From Bombardia bombarda (Eukaryota; Ascomycota; Sordariomycetes; Sordariales; Lasiosphaeriaceae), in NCBI GenBank assembly GCA_030512295.1, contig JAULSR010000001.1:9385001-9449000 (forward strand): DNA of 64,000 nucleotides, given 5' to 3'. Of the stretch, positions 45,332 through 57,169 are shown piece after piece. The notes under the pieces were generated by a model. That model was not told the DNA's origin and did not search any database. It saw only the letters and a list, made by a program, of their open reading frames with translations. The position numbers and the translations under genes were made by a program. Every line of letters starts with the position of its first letter. The stretch's first letter is position 1.

Positions 45332-48300
45332 GGCTGGTCCGATCCGGGATTGCGCCTTATTATCCTTTATATTCCTCCTCGTTCCGGGGTTACAGCAGCA
45401 GCATGGAAAGAGACAACACCCAATGGATATCACAGGCCGACGGCGCCGTAGATACACCTAGGTAGATAGAACGACAAGGATAAGAAGGAAGAAAGTCAGG
45501 TAGTCGAGTATTCGGTAGCAGACAAGACAGGCACGTGTAAGATCATATACATACGAGATAATAAACGGCGATCCGCACACTTTAAATAAGTGCAGTGTAC
45601 CATTCACCGGGTGGGAGGGGTGAGGGGCGATGGGGCAGGTATGCAGCCGAAATCGAAGCGAGATCCCGCGTTCTGTATCCGTATCTTACTTATGTACACT
45701 ACCTACACTACTTGCAGTCAGTCAGTCCCGGGAAGTGATCGGCGGTTACTAAACTGGGAAAAAGGTACATACATGCATGCCTAGTAACTATTCTCCAAAG
45801 GTAAGTCACTTGTCTCTCTCCTCACCCCCTCACCGTCCCCCCCGTTCATCGGTCGTCGGTTCGGCCGGCCAGGGCGGGTCCATCGTTCATTCGTCCGTTC
45901 GTCGCTCCTCGCTCCCTTGCTCAAGTCGCGAAGTGGACGGGATGAGGATGTGATGTGACGGGACGGTCCCTTGGTCGTGATTCGACAAAGACAGAAACTC
46001 AAGTTACGGGCATAAGTTTGTATCACAAAGAGGGGGGCGTACAGACATGTGTAGGTAAGCATGTTCGTCCATGTACCACGTGGACCAGGTGCCCTGTTGG
46101 GTGGTGGATGGAAGGATGCGCAAAAAAGAGGGCCTCGGATATTGTATGGAGAATTTGGAGAACCTGGAAAGAGACAGAGAGACGGGAGGAAGGGTTTCGC
46201 GGGGGGGGGGGGGGGGGGACAATGTGAATCTTGACCTGCCAATCCATTGGTAAGGCAAGACATGTATTGTAACTGGTTACCCCATGCACGGCATGCGAGG
46301 GGAAAAAAACCTCCAGCTGGGAAGGAATATGCATCCAGTGGTGGTGTGTGTAACTAGTGAGAATATCCCTACCTCATCCTGTAGATCGCACCCGAATTCA
46401 GGCCTCGTGTATTTGGATTGGAAAGGTAGGGCAGAGTATTCGTAGTAATGTCCGTTTTTCCATATGAGATAGAGAAAAACGTCCGTGTTGGTCCAACATC
46501 ACCATCAGTAACAAGTATGCTTGTATTCGGACCGCCCATAAAATTGGTTCGTGTGACAGTCCAGTTGACTGTCAATCAGCGAGCGATCAACGGAGCCGGG
46601 GTAATCAAAAACTCAAACCGCAAAATGCAATCATAGCCAGAAAATTATACTCCGAATCTCAGTGAGCAATCAGTCTATCGAACCGTTAGCAAATACAAAC
46701 GCAAACCAGAATGGACGAAGACAAAACCACCAACAAGAATATTGATCAAAAAGCAGCAACTCTCCTACCTTCCACCTCGGGCCATCATTAGCATCGCCAG
46801 ACTCGAGGTAAGCTTTTTCATCACTCCGGATTTTGCTTGGTGTGTGCAGTGGCGTTGGCGCCGCCCGCCAGTAAGCGGGGAAGCTTCTCCGTTCTCCACA
46901 AGCAAGCTTCTATCCTAGCAAACGACGCTACAATGTGGCGCTAGCTAGGTCCCGCCCCCCACACACACCTGTCATCCGAGGCCCTTTTTTGCGGTCGATT
47001 TTGCGGGGAAGGGGAAGGGGAAGCAAAAGACTCCCATGTTATTGTCCGGGCGAGTGGAGGAAAGAGCAGGGAAAGAGCATCCCCAGATTTGACCCCCAAC
47101 CGAGCGGAAAACATTCCACGGTATGGAATACTGGGTTTAGTGGCTCGGGCCAGGCCTCATGTGCTCAAACAAAGAACCTCCTCCAACTTTTCAGTCCAGT
47201 CCATCACTTCCATGGTGGCATTTAGAACCCGGACGGATTATCCCCGGACTTTTGGTAAAGCACAACGTACTTGTGGTTGGTTGGGTACCAACACCCTACC
47301 TTACCTATATTAGTTTAATCTGGTCACGACACACAAAAAGGATTTTACTCAAAGGAATCCAATCAATCAAATTCTGGTCACATTACTTGGGTTACTCAGA
47401 TCCACAGCAGGATGACGAGACGCGGACAACAGACGCAGACGCAGACGCAGACAGACAGCCTGCGGGCCGCGGCGGCGTCTACCTACACTACACGAAGAAA
47501 GCCAAGGTAAAGGGACCTAAGTATAGTGTAGTGTGATGTATCCGTAGCTGCTGTCCGACCGCGGAGTGCTACCCAACTAAGATCACCTAAACTTCTACCT
47601 GGCCTGGGCATGGTGGAGCTATGACTCGTTGGTCAAGTTCCCCGGCTCAGCTGGAGATACTGGCATTTTGTCCCTGAAAGAGGATATGGATAGGTTGGCG
47701 CTACTTATTGAATCCATCATCTTTGCTCCAGTAGTTGACCGATAGTTCACAGGCCAGACCGGTCCAGAACACGTAGAACGAGTGTATAAATATTTCTACC
47801 TGCTTAAGGCAGGTACGCATGTATTTTGGAGCCACTAAAACTAGTCACTTCACCGTCACGCTTCGCTAGATTGTCGGTTCGCTTCACTTTCGGCTCGCTT
47901 CCCCTCGGCTTCGATTCGGTTCGGTTCACGGTGGTCCCTCGGGCGGGTAGAAACAGACAGACTACCACCAGCTCTACCACATGTAGGTATACACTATATA
48001 TATGGACACCCATCGCTTAACCTTGGTCGGCCAAAGTAATACAATTGTCATGATCCCGCTCCCGAGCCGAAAAAGGCATACCCAGGTATTGTATAGTATA
48101 TGCTACCACAAAACAGCTAATGAGCTTAAACCATATTGTGTGTTTGTGACCCCCTCCCTCATGTCGGTGCCAATCAACCAATGCCAATGCCAATATGCCA
48201 GTGCAATGCTTCTTTCCTTCCATCCTTCCATCCTTCCCGTGTTTGTTGAGTCGTACCCGGTCCCGTCAGAGATGGTTACCCAGTTACATTTAACCAGCTT

Positions 48301-49160
48301 TATGTGGGTTTTGTTTGTGTTTAACTCTGAGACAACACAGAGAGGATGTGCTACTCTACATACATTTAAAGTAAACAAAGGGGGGGGAAGGGTGAAGTAA
48401 GGGGAGAGACCCGGCGGCGGAATCAAACAACCACCTGGTTTAATAAACCAAACCAAGCCCGAACCAACCTCAAAACCAAACCAAACCAGTCCAACCGAAA
48501 CCTAACCCGAGGGTGTCGTCGTTGTCGTCCCCGTCGATTCCTCCCACTCCCGACATTTGTTCTTTTTTTCACCACCGTCCGCCCCCTTCCCACCAAAAAA
48601 GGGGGCTGGCCAAATATAAACCCCTTTCCAACATGGGAGCTTTTCTCCTCCCGTCTTCACATCTCTGGCTAAGAGAAGAAATTGAACAGAATTAAAAGCA
48701 GTAAAACACAGGGGTGGGTGACAAAGGGAATAAAGTAGGTGAATATGCATCGAGAGGATATGACTCTCCTGCCAAAACAAATAAAACCACCACTGCTCGC
48801 TAAACACAACAACAGCAACAACAACAAGAGGGCATCCATCAGGAAGCAAGACCCTTCCAAATCTTGCCACTAAACTCCAAAATGCAACAAGTTCTGGGTA
48901 TCCGCAACCACCTCTTTGACACGCCTTGCCCATCGCTCGTGACCTGCTTGTTCTCACACGGAACTATAGGCCCTTGTTGGGGCCTTTTACACGTCTTCCC
49001 ACATCCAATCTGGATTTTGTGTCGGGTATGCGAAAGTCACTCCCAATAAACAAGTAAAGAAGAAAACATCCTGGAGACGAAGTAAACATCAAAATCATCG
49101 TAATTACTTCAAAACTGGCCAAACCCGCTCTTCACAAAGCATATCCGACAATGTCTCCCC
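45332..49160. other. Gene-poor interval with simple-sequence tracts
   Basis: In these 3.8 kb there is no supported coding region. It contains an 18-base G run (46201-46218), a GACGCA-type run near 47425-47450, a CGGTTCG/TTCGGCTCG-rich stretch (about 47860-47930) and a CCAAAC-rich stretch (about 48430-48510). The left end is the promoter of the Dal5-type gene and the right end is the 3' flank of the RhoGAP gene. Confidence 0.5.
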
Positions 49161-52092
49161 TTACAGAGCATGCGGCACATTCGGATCCTGCGGGTCCAGT
49201 GCTGTTTGCGGCTCTTGCGCACTCGGTCGCTGTTGCTCCTGTGCTTTGGGTTGGAATTGCGGCTGTGGTTGAGGTACCGGGGGTGGCGGACTCCTCTCAT
49301 CAGATGTGCCACGTCTGAGATCCAGACTCTTCCCGCGCGTCGGTAGGATATTAGCCCCCAACGGCATGGATGACCGATCTCCAGGTGGAGACATTGCCCG
49401 TCGTTGCTCGGCGGTTTCTTTGTGCTCGCGGTATTTGTTCTTGAGCCAGCTCGTGATACTTCTCCCATCATCTCGGCTATCCTTGCTGCCGGCCTCACTC
49501 CCCGGAGAACCATCAAGCCCCAGTGTGCCCCTGTCTGATGAATCACCCGTCATACTTTGCCGTGGCTTATAACCTGAACTACCCACAGTGCTGGTGCTGA
49601 CCTCGGCATAAGAGTTTGAGCCCAGCGTCGTTCGCGGCGAGCCCGTCGAAGGGTTTGATGTTGGAGGTATGTCTTCTTTTTTTCGTGAGAGGCGCCAACG
49701 CTTCTTCGTCTCTTTATCTGCTAATGAGTCGGGACTAGCGATTCCGGCACCGGCTACGGTACCAGCACCAACGCCAATGCCAGCACTAGCACTAGTAGCA
49801 GCACCAGAACCAACGCCGGCTGGCTCATCCACTTGATCAAGGTCCGATCCTTCGTTGAACGAGCTGTGCAATGAGGTCGTTGGGGACCTCTTCGTCCTTA
49901 ACGCTGACTCGGCACTGTTAGGGTGAAGCGTCTTGTTAGAAGGAACCTGAGATACCCGAGGGGTTGATTCGGACAGTATCTCGCCTGTTTGAGCCTCAGA
50001 GGAGCCTTCCGCATGCACACTTCTGGATTGAGACAGAATCGTCTCCAATGGATTAGACAGCTCAACACTGGGTGAGGCAGCTGCGGAGTGGGGTAGCGAA
50101 GCCGTAGAGCTGTTAGCACTTGGGTGAGCGCTGCCTGGCATCTTCTTCCTCAGCTTGTTCGGCTGTCGACCTTCGATCTCTCCAGTTGGTGATCTTTGAA
50201 ATAGACTTGGCAACCTCCGTTCCCGAGTTGGTGTGGGGGCAGTGTCGGGATTTGGGTCCAAAAGCCCTTCCAGGTTTTTGCCAGCTGGTGGGTCAGATAG
50301 CAGACCCGAGGTCACTATCGTTGCCGGTATAGGTGGTGCTGGAGTCTCCTCTTGAGGAGTGGCACCTTCCTCGACAACTGTGGGAGGAGCTGCCATTGTT
50401 GGTGCCGTTGGGGTCAAGGGTGTCAAAGGAACGACCGACCCGGATGATGGATCGTTTCGGGACGCGAACCTGCCTGATGGTAACGCCGGGGACTTCTTTG
50501 AGGGTACAGTATTGCTCCGGCCCAACCCGCCAGTGGGGGTAGTAGCAAGCGCTGGGCTACCCGGGCTGGGAGCATTACTGTTGGAATGTCGTGATCGCCT
50601 CGAGGATGTTGACTTGTTTCTCCGAACCTGGCCCTCCTTGGCAACGCTTTCGGCACCGGCACTAGCATTTGACGAGGACCGCGTAAGACCTGATTTCCGA
50701 ATAGGAGCTGGGGTCGAGGGGACTTTGATGATCGGATTTCCTTTCTGTACCTCACGTACGGTTTTCTCATCCGCAGCCGTGCCTTGCATTCCAATGAGAA
50801 AGTGATCCTGATTCTCAATCAGGAAAATGATGACGCATTGATTGAGGCGATACTCCTCGGGTGCCATGGCGTGATTTGGATGGGAGAGCATCCCGGGTTG
50901 AAAGATGGCGGCCAAATTCTGCGAGTTCATCCGATTCAAATCGGCCTTGGCAGCAAATACCGCAAGCAGATCAAGAATATACAGCAGAAGCTGTCGATTC
51001 AGTTGCGGAAGTTCTTTGATGAGCCGTTGATACCGCACGATCGCCTCCTCCATGTTGAAATTCTCCACGAACTGGGGACCTTCGACGTCTCCGACGGTCT
51101 GCCTGATAGCGCCTCGTAACGGCTCCCGGAACTGCTCGTAGAGATAGAGAGGCACTACAGGCTCTGGAAGGTCATTGAGATAGCGACGAAGGACATTGGC
51201 AGCATCATGAACTGTAAATCCGTCCCAGACTAGCCCCTTGCCATACCTGTCCGGTGAGTCAAAGATGTACTTCAATTCCTTAATGCGCTTCTCAGATCCG
51301 CTGAGGCGGAAGATACCCTCAACCTCGGTTGCTTTTAGGGGGAAATGTCAGTTTTTGGCCATCACGACCCTGGGTCCTGCAACATATGTAGCTCGAAAAG
51401 GTGTGACGACGGTACGAACCTTTTTCCTTCAAAAAGACGCCGCATTTAGCCACCACAATGGGCACGTAGCCGTATATGTAGCTCTCTCCGTTCTCGTCAA
51501 CGAGGGAAATGGCGACATTGGCGTACGTGATGCTCTGGCGGAGAGGGACGCCAAAGATGCCCTGGGGCCGATTATCTGCTACCATCAGTCTTGTCCCAGC
51601 CGGGTCCGGTCTCAGGCACGCTCCACCAGCACATCTCCTAAGGCGCCAAGTGAGGATGCGGGAAATGGTATCCAACTTGGGCCTGCCGGGTATCCTCGAT
51701 GATGATGACGGATTCAAGCTCGCACTGGCACTTGCACTTGCTTGATGAGCCGGATGAGCTTGGCGATTCCCTCCTTCTGCGGCCAAGCTCTGGAGCCAGG
51801 TCACAGATGATGGGAAATTCTCGTAAATACCCTCCAGATCCTCGTGGAATATAGATGCTGATCGGAAAGGGCTAGTTTTAGTAGATGGAAATGCTGTACC
51901 GTTTGAATCCTGATGTTTGGAGGGAAGCTTGAAGCCTTTCCACCAGGATTTTAAATTTTGCTTATTGGGCGGGGAGATTGCCGTGTGTCCCTGGGAGGGG
52001 CTAGGGGCATGGTGATGGTATGGAGGGTTGGCCTGCTGCTGCTGTGAAGCGGCAGGGACAGCTGGTTGCGGAGGTGGTGCGGCGGATGTCAT
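49161..52092 (-). CDS. RhoGAP protein, SAC7-like Rho1 regulator
   Basis: Complement of exons 52092-51420 and 51331-49161 gives 947 residues. The 88-nt intron has an unusual GTTCGT donor and an AAAAG acceptor, but the join is phase-correct and restores KATEVEGIFRLSGSEKR, which contains the catalytic arginine finger (GIFRLSG, about residue 233). The RhoGAP domain runs from GIFGVPLRQSITYANVAI to about residue 390 and includes VHDAANVLRRYLNDLPEPV and the LNRMNSQNLAAIFQPGML block. The remaining 550 residues are Ser/Pro/Thr-rich and disordered. I chose the MTSAAPPPQP start at 52092, because the preceding 98 in-frame codons look like leader. The NPSSSS...GTRLM stretch before the GAP domain could hide a further intron. 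Expected role: stimulating GTP hydrolysis by Rho1 in cell-wall signalling. Confidence 0.88.
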
Positions 52093-55000
52093 GGCTGCGA
52101 CGGCGCGGTGGCAGGCGACTGACTGGACTTGGACCAGGACGACACAGCGCGGGGCTGGGCAGGCAGTCGACTGCACGCCGGGTCGAGACAAAATGTCAAG
52201 CGGGCGAAATGATATATTATCGTGTAAGTCGAGGAGTGCGCGTCGGGTTGGCGACAGCGAGGGCGATGGCGACGGGAGTAGCGGCAGCTCGAGGGGCTGC
52301 AGCTTGGTGGAGCTATGAGACAGGCGGCAGGTATTGTAGTTCTGCGACGCGATTGCAGTGCTGGATTGATTGGACCCTGAGTGCATCACCCAGGCCGGGC
52401 AGGCAGAGCAGGCAGGTGCGAATGGCTGTCGTCTGGTCTCGTCGGCGGCGGGGCGTTAACGCTGGCAGCGGCAACTTGGGAATCCGGCGGTTGACGACCA
52501 GGGGCAGTTCCGGAGAGGGTCGATCGGCGCGACGCACAGCCCGAGTTCGGTCGTCGTCTGCTGCTGTTTCTGTCGTCGTCGAGGCCGCGTCTTTGTTTGG
52601 AGATGGAAGTTTGGTAAAATGAACCCAGTGTGCGACGGCAAAGAAAGAGGGACGGCGGGCTGGCTTTTCAAGACTGGCGGGGATTGGGCAAGAACAACAG
52701 GGGGGCCAGAGGCTTCCCCAAGGGGAGCGACGGTGCGCCGCCCCAGGTGGGCCTTGGCTGCTTGGCTGCTTGGCTGCTTGGCTCCTAGCTTCAGCCCGAC
52801 GCCCACAGGGTACAACGGCGGCATCGTGCAAGGATTACGTAACTATACCTAGGGACTAAATGTCACGGTACTTTACTACCATCTCTCTCCCTTCCATGTT
52901 TATGATAATGCGGAAACAATTGTTCACAAAGGACTTGAACAAAACTGAATGAATGCATCATTGGCAGTTCATTGACTGTGGTTTGCCATGGAGTTCATCA
53001 GTTTCCTCGAGTCTGGGCAAAGTTTCATCTATGGTGGGGGGTGCCAGAGGCACATATTCTTGCGTACCTGTACCCTGAAGGTCCAGAGAATATATCAGGG
53101 TCTCCCCGCTAACATCAACAGTCCTTCAGAAGCTCCAAACTCTGGTCCACTACCACTGTCACGGCCATCTGTCCGCCCCCGACTCTTAACCGCTGCAGGT
53201 GCCAATAGAGAAGGGCACAGTGAAGTGCAGATCGCGGCAGTCTAGAAAGGCCGTGACAGGCTAACCTTCTGTTAGTGCTGCGTTAGAGCAGGTGCAGTGA
53301 GCAAAAAAGTCAGTATTAACAGCAGGGAATGCGAATTAAGGTGCGCGCCCACTGGACGGCTAGGCTGCAGACGACGTCCAAATCTACCCGGTACTTCTTT
53401 TCTTAAGTTATGGTCCCTTGAACTGCTCCTGTCGTACATAAACGTACTGCTGGCCACTTGTATCTCTACACAACCATCGCTGCAACCCGACATGTCGATT
53501 GACGGCATGCGATCACACACAAATCAAATTGCAACTTATCAAAGACGATATTAATTTGATATACCTAGCTATTATCTGATCGCCAACGCCCCTCCAATTC
53601 TCGATACTACCACGCGTAATGATGGTGATGACGGTGACTTGGGTCTCCTGCCGTAATGCAAATGACGTAACTTCCATGGCTGTCCTCCAGAAGTGAACGG
53701 CCAGGCACCACCTGCATCTTCAGGTAATTGGTACTCGCTCGGTCCAGCAGACTCGGGCTGCCGCAGCGACGTGCATCCGGCCATCTTTAGCTGGTGACAG
53801 ATGGATTCGACATCCGACAATAGAACCCGTGGCTTTTTTTTTTGAGTTTGACCCGTCAACTGTCTGTCGTTGCAAAGCTCCCTTTTTAATTCTTTTTCTA
53901 AATATAGTAACAAAGGCCACGAAGGACCTGGCCAAGCGACCACTCGTGATCTGGCCCAGTGCCCAATTGTAGTCCCAGCGGGTGCTTGCTCTGTCTGGCC
54001 AACCTGGAATGTAAACCAAGTTTTCAGACACAAATACACAGCTGCCTCGTCATTCCTTTTGCCCCCTACCTATTACCGTTGCTCAGCTACTGCATAGTAA
54101 TGTAGCTAGAAAGGGTGGTAAGTGGCAGTGTATTCAAGCGAATGTTGGCCCAACATACAGGAAGACGAAGGTCAGCGAGGGTCAGGTCACAGGTTAGTGC
54201 AGTGGAGTGGATAGAGGTGGGGTCGGGACATGGTAACGTTAAAAACCACACCTCCATCGTCGAACCGGGGAATCAATCACGCTGGTGCTGCACGCACCCC
54301 CCCAAGACACATTATAAACGGCCGAATCTATCGACACGTACATATTACATGCACAATCGGGTTGGCTTCCGAGGCCCTCTCTGCATCTGCGTTGCGCCTC
54401 CCGCCCTGGAAACAGACTCTGGACGGGCGGCCCAATCCCGAAGGCTCTTGTGGCCCGAGTCGAGTCCCGTCTTCCATCCTCCCCAACGAACCTGCCTATA
54501 GCAGTGAGACATTCGTGTTCATGTGGCCGCATCCAAGGTCCCCGTCGGCCCATTCTACTACCTACTACAGCGACTACTTACTATCCTCAAACCATTCACT
54601 ATTCTGCTACTAGTGGCTATCCCATCTGCAGCTGCCGTTGCCGCCACAGTTTTGTACCGTGTGAATGCCATCCGGGGAACGTCGAAGAGGGGAAAGAGGG
54701 CTTGTTTCATCTTCAGCCTCATGCGCGGTGCGAGACAAGCCCGGCGGTCATAGGTGCCATTGGCCCCTCGTTCTGTGAACACGAGCTCTTGCAGGACGTC
54801 ATAGGCTGGACAAAGCATCCCTCGATATCCATCGTGAGTACGACTACTGCCCCAGTAACTAGAAGCTACAAACCCAATTCCACTTCGGAGCAGCCACCTC
54901 GATTTGCTGTTGGTCCATGGCTAGCGACATCGAGATTCTCCTGGAGCCCATCTCGCCCATCCAGGGCCTGGACTCTGGGCTTGAACTCCAGAGGAGGGAA

Positions 55001-55692
55001 GTGGAGGTAGGAGGACCACCAAGGTAGGCGGCGGCTAGAGCATCCGGATTTAGCTTAACGGGGGAGGAGGAAGAGGTCCGCCGTGCACACGTGATGGCTT
55101 CAGCTGTCGTCACCTGCCTCGCAGCGCCTCTTCATTCCGTCGCACTCGACCTGATGAAATGAAGCAAGTCCGACGGCATATCTCACCGGCGACACAAGAA
55201 TACCCAGAATTTGCTAAAATGCAAATACCAAATAACTGACTCTGATAGTGGCGCCAAAGTTGATTGTGACCTAAGCGAGATTCACTCTCAAAAAGCCGCC
55301 GTCGCTAGGGTAGCAGCGGCGATCCAGCGAGCAAAAGAAGCCGGGCCGCTCTGATGTCATTCTGCTAGCCGTACCACAGACGCCTGCCAGCCGTGTAGTA
55401 CAGGTACTTGCGTACCGTGGCAGGTGGCTGCTAGCCGGAATCGGCTCAATTTCGCGCTAGACAGAGACCCGTCGGCCCCTTCTGTCCCCCATTATCGATA
55501 ATAAGCCGTGTGCACGGGCCACAATAGCTTCTGACAGTGGCTTTTGGCGCGGTCCAGGATTTTCATGGAAGCGCAGCTCACAGCTCCATGCCAAACGACG
55601 AGAACCATCAACTCTAATCACGATATCAACATCGCAACGATTCTCCCCACCAAAACACCACCACCACCACCGCCGCCCCCAACAATTACAAA
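52093..55692. other. Gene-poor interval between divergent RhoGAP and TIM9
   Basis: In these 3.6 kb the left 500 bases are the likely RhoGAP leader and promoter, and the right 150 bases the TIM9 leader. CTTGGCTG is repeated three times at 52753-52776. An open stretch near 54523-54753 encodes a hydrophobic segment but lacks an in-frame ATG. No gene is supported. Confidence 0.5.
52753..52784. repeat. Tandem repeat of CTTGGCTG
   Basis: Three perfect 8-bp units and a fourth with one change (CTTGGCTC), upstream of the RhoGAP gene. Confidence 0.85.
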
Positions 55693-56157
55693 ATGGATAC
55701 TGGGTATGTGTGACACGTTCCCGCCTACAACCTTGCGATTCCCGTCCACCCATTGGGACCCCCGATAGACAACGAGCATTCGAAATAGCTAACAAACGCG
55801 CCCCTGATAACCAGACTTACAGCAGCCGAGAGCCGTGAGCTCGACCAGCGCCTCCAGAAGCGCCAGGTCAAGGAGTTTATGAACGTATGCGCTGGCCCCA
55901 TTCCCACCCTTCCCCCTCCACCATGAAAGTTAAATAAGTCGTGACTAACACAAATAAATCAGCTGTTCGGAAACCTCGTCGACAACTGCTTCACCGCCTG
56001 CGTAGACGACTTCACCTCCAAGGCGCTCTCGGGCCGCGAGAACGGCTGCATCAGCCGCTGCGTCATGAAGTCCATGTCCACCCAGACCCGTCTGGGCGAG
56101 CGCTTCGGCGAGCTCAACGCCGCCATGTCCAACGAGCTCAGCAACAAGAACATTTAA
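55693..56157 (+). CDS. TIM9: TIM9, mitochondrial intermembrane-space import chaperone
   Basis: Three exons, 55693-55703, 55815-55884 and 55963-56157, give 91 residues. The first exon is only 11 nt (MDT plus two bases). The introns start GTATGT and GTATGC and end CCAG and TCAG, and the acceptor at 55814 is fixed by frame (GLTAAESREL). The protein has the twin CX3C motif of small Tim proteins, CFTAC and CISRC, spaced by 16 residues, with flanking helices (KRQVKEFMNLF, KSMSTQTRLGERF). Tim9 pairs with Tim10 in a hexamer that escorts hydrophobic precursors across the intermembrane space to TIM22. The length is normal for the family. Because of the tiny exons no single open frame shows the full gene. 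Confidence 0.94.
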
Positions 56158-57169
56158 AACAACCCCGTCAATATACCTTATTCTATAGAAAGGATATGAT
56201 GCCCCCTCCCGGCGACAACGACAACGAAACAGACAAAGAACTGGGTTCAAATTGGTTATCAATCAATGGGCGGCGGTATGCGAGAAGAGGATCTGGGCCT
56301 AGACGAGCGAGAGGAGGGAAGGGGGCGCATAAGTCCCTGGGTTTGCTTTCTGCATGACGCAGCGTATCTCTCCTCTCAACTATCTCGTTTAGGGTTGAAA
56401 TAAGGAAGGGGAGAGGAGAATTGGATTGTAACAACACATGGCGATGACAGGACTTGGGATGGACGGAAACACTAACTCACAACTTACATGGAGCTTGGAT
56501 GTGTGGGTTTATTATGCGACCAGCAGTGCATAAAAAGGGGGGCGGATGAGTGTGTGTGTATGAATGCGCACATGTCGTCGTGGGGGGCAATCGTTGGCAG
56601 CCAGCTGTCAAACACATCCTGTGTAAATATAGAGAAGGAGAGCATGATTTTGATGGGCCGAGGTTTCTTTTTGGTTGCTGTCAGAATAGGGCCCAACGAA
56701 CATTAATTCATGGAATAATAATAAATGCACAAAATCCGGGATTTTTGTTCTAAACCTTTTGAATTGAGATGTTTATTGCATTTGTGCTTTCGAGCATAAA
56801 CATGCTCTCGCTCGTCTTTTTCCCGTCGTACAACAAGTCACACCTACGATAACTACCCAACATATCACTCAACCCCCTTTTTCACAACACTCCTAAATTA
56901 TCACATCACATCCCATATTCCTAGCACCCAGACACATCTTTCATATTTCTCAATTCTCTTTCTCCCTATTCTCTATCATAATATCCACAGTACTAGTGCT
57001 ATTTAAATCTCTCAGCCAAGGGGGTAACAAAACAACACCCTCCCCTCCTCCTAACTCAATAGTCCGTCCACCACCACCGTCTACCTCCCCCCTACAACCT
57101 ACCTTCCAGGAGACTGCCCAAAACACCCACCCTGCTGCCCTTAAATCTGTTGTTGTACGCAATGGCCTC
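56158..57169. other. Intergenic between convergent TIM9 and NUP188
   Basis: One kb of shared 3' flank. It is AT-rich around 56700-56800 and C/T-rich toward NUP188. No gene is supported. Confidence 0.5.

Noticed and set aside
46201..46218. 18-base G run as a quadruplex or regulatory element
   Set aside because: A homopolymer in a gene-poor region, possibly length-uncertain in the assembly. Nothing around it supports a function.
52093..52386. In-frame N-terminal extension of the RhoGAP protein by 98 codons
   Set aside because: The composition is leader-like and the conserved family start resembles MTSAAPPP at 52092. Not excluded without transcript data.
54523..54753. Hydrophobic ORF that looks like a small membrane protein
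   Set aside because: It has no in-frame ATG, is closed upstream by a stop, and I found no convincing upstream exon.
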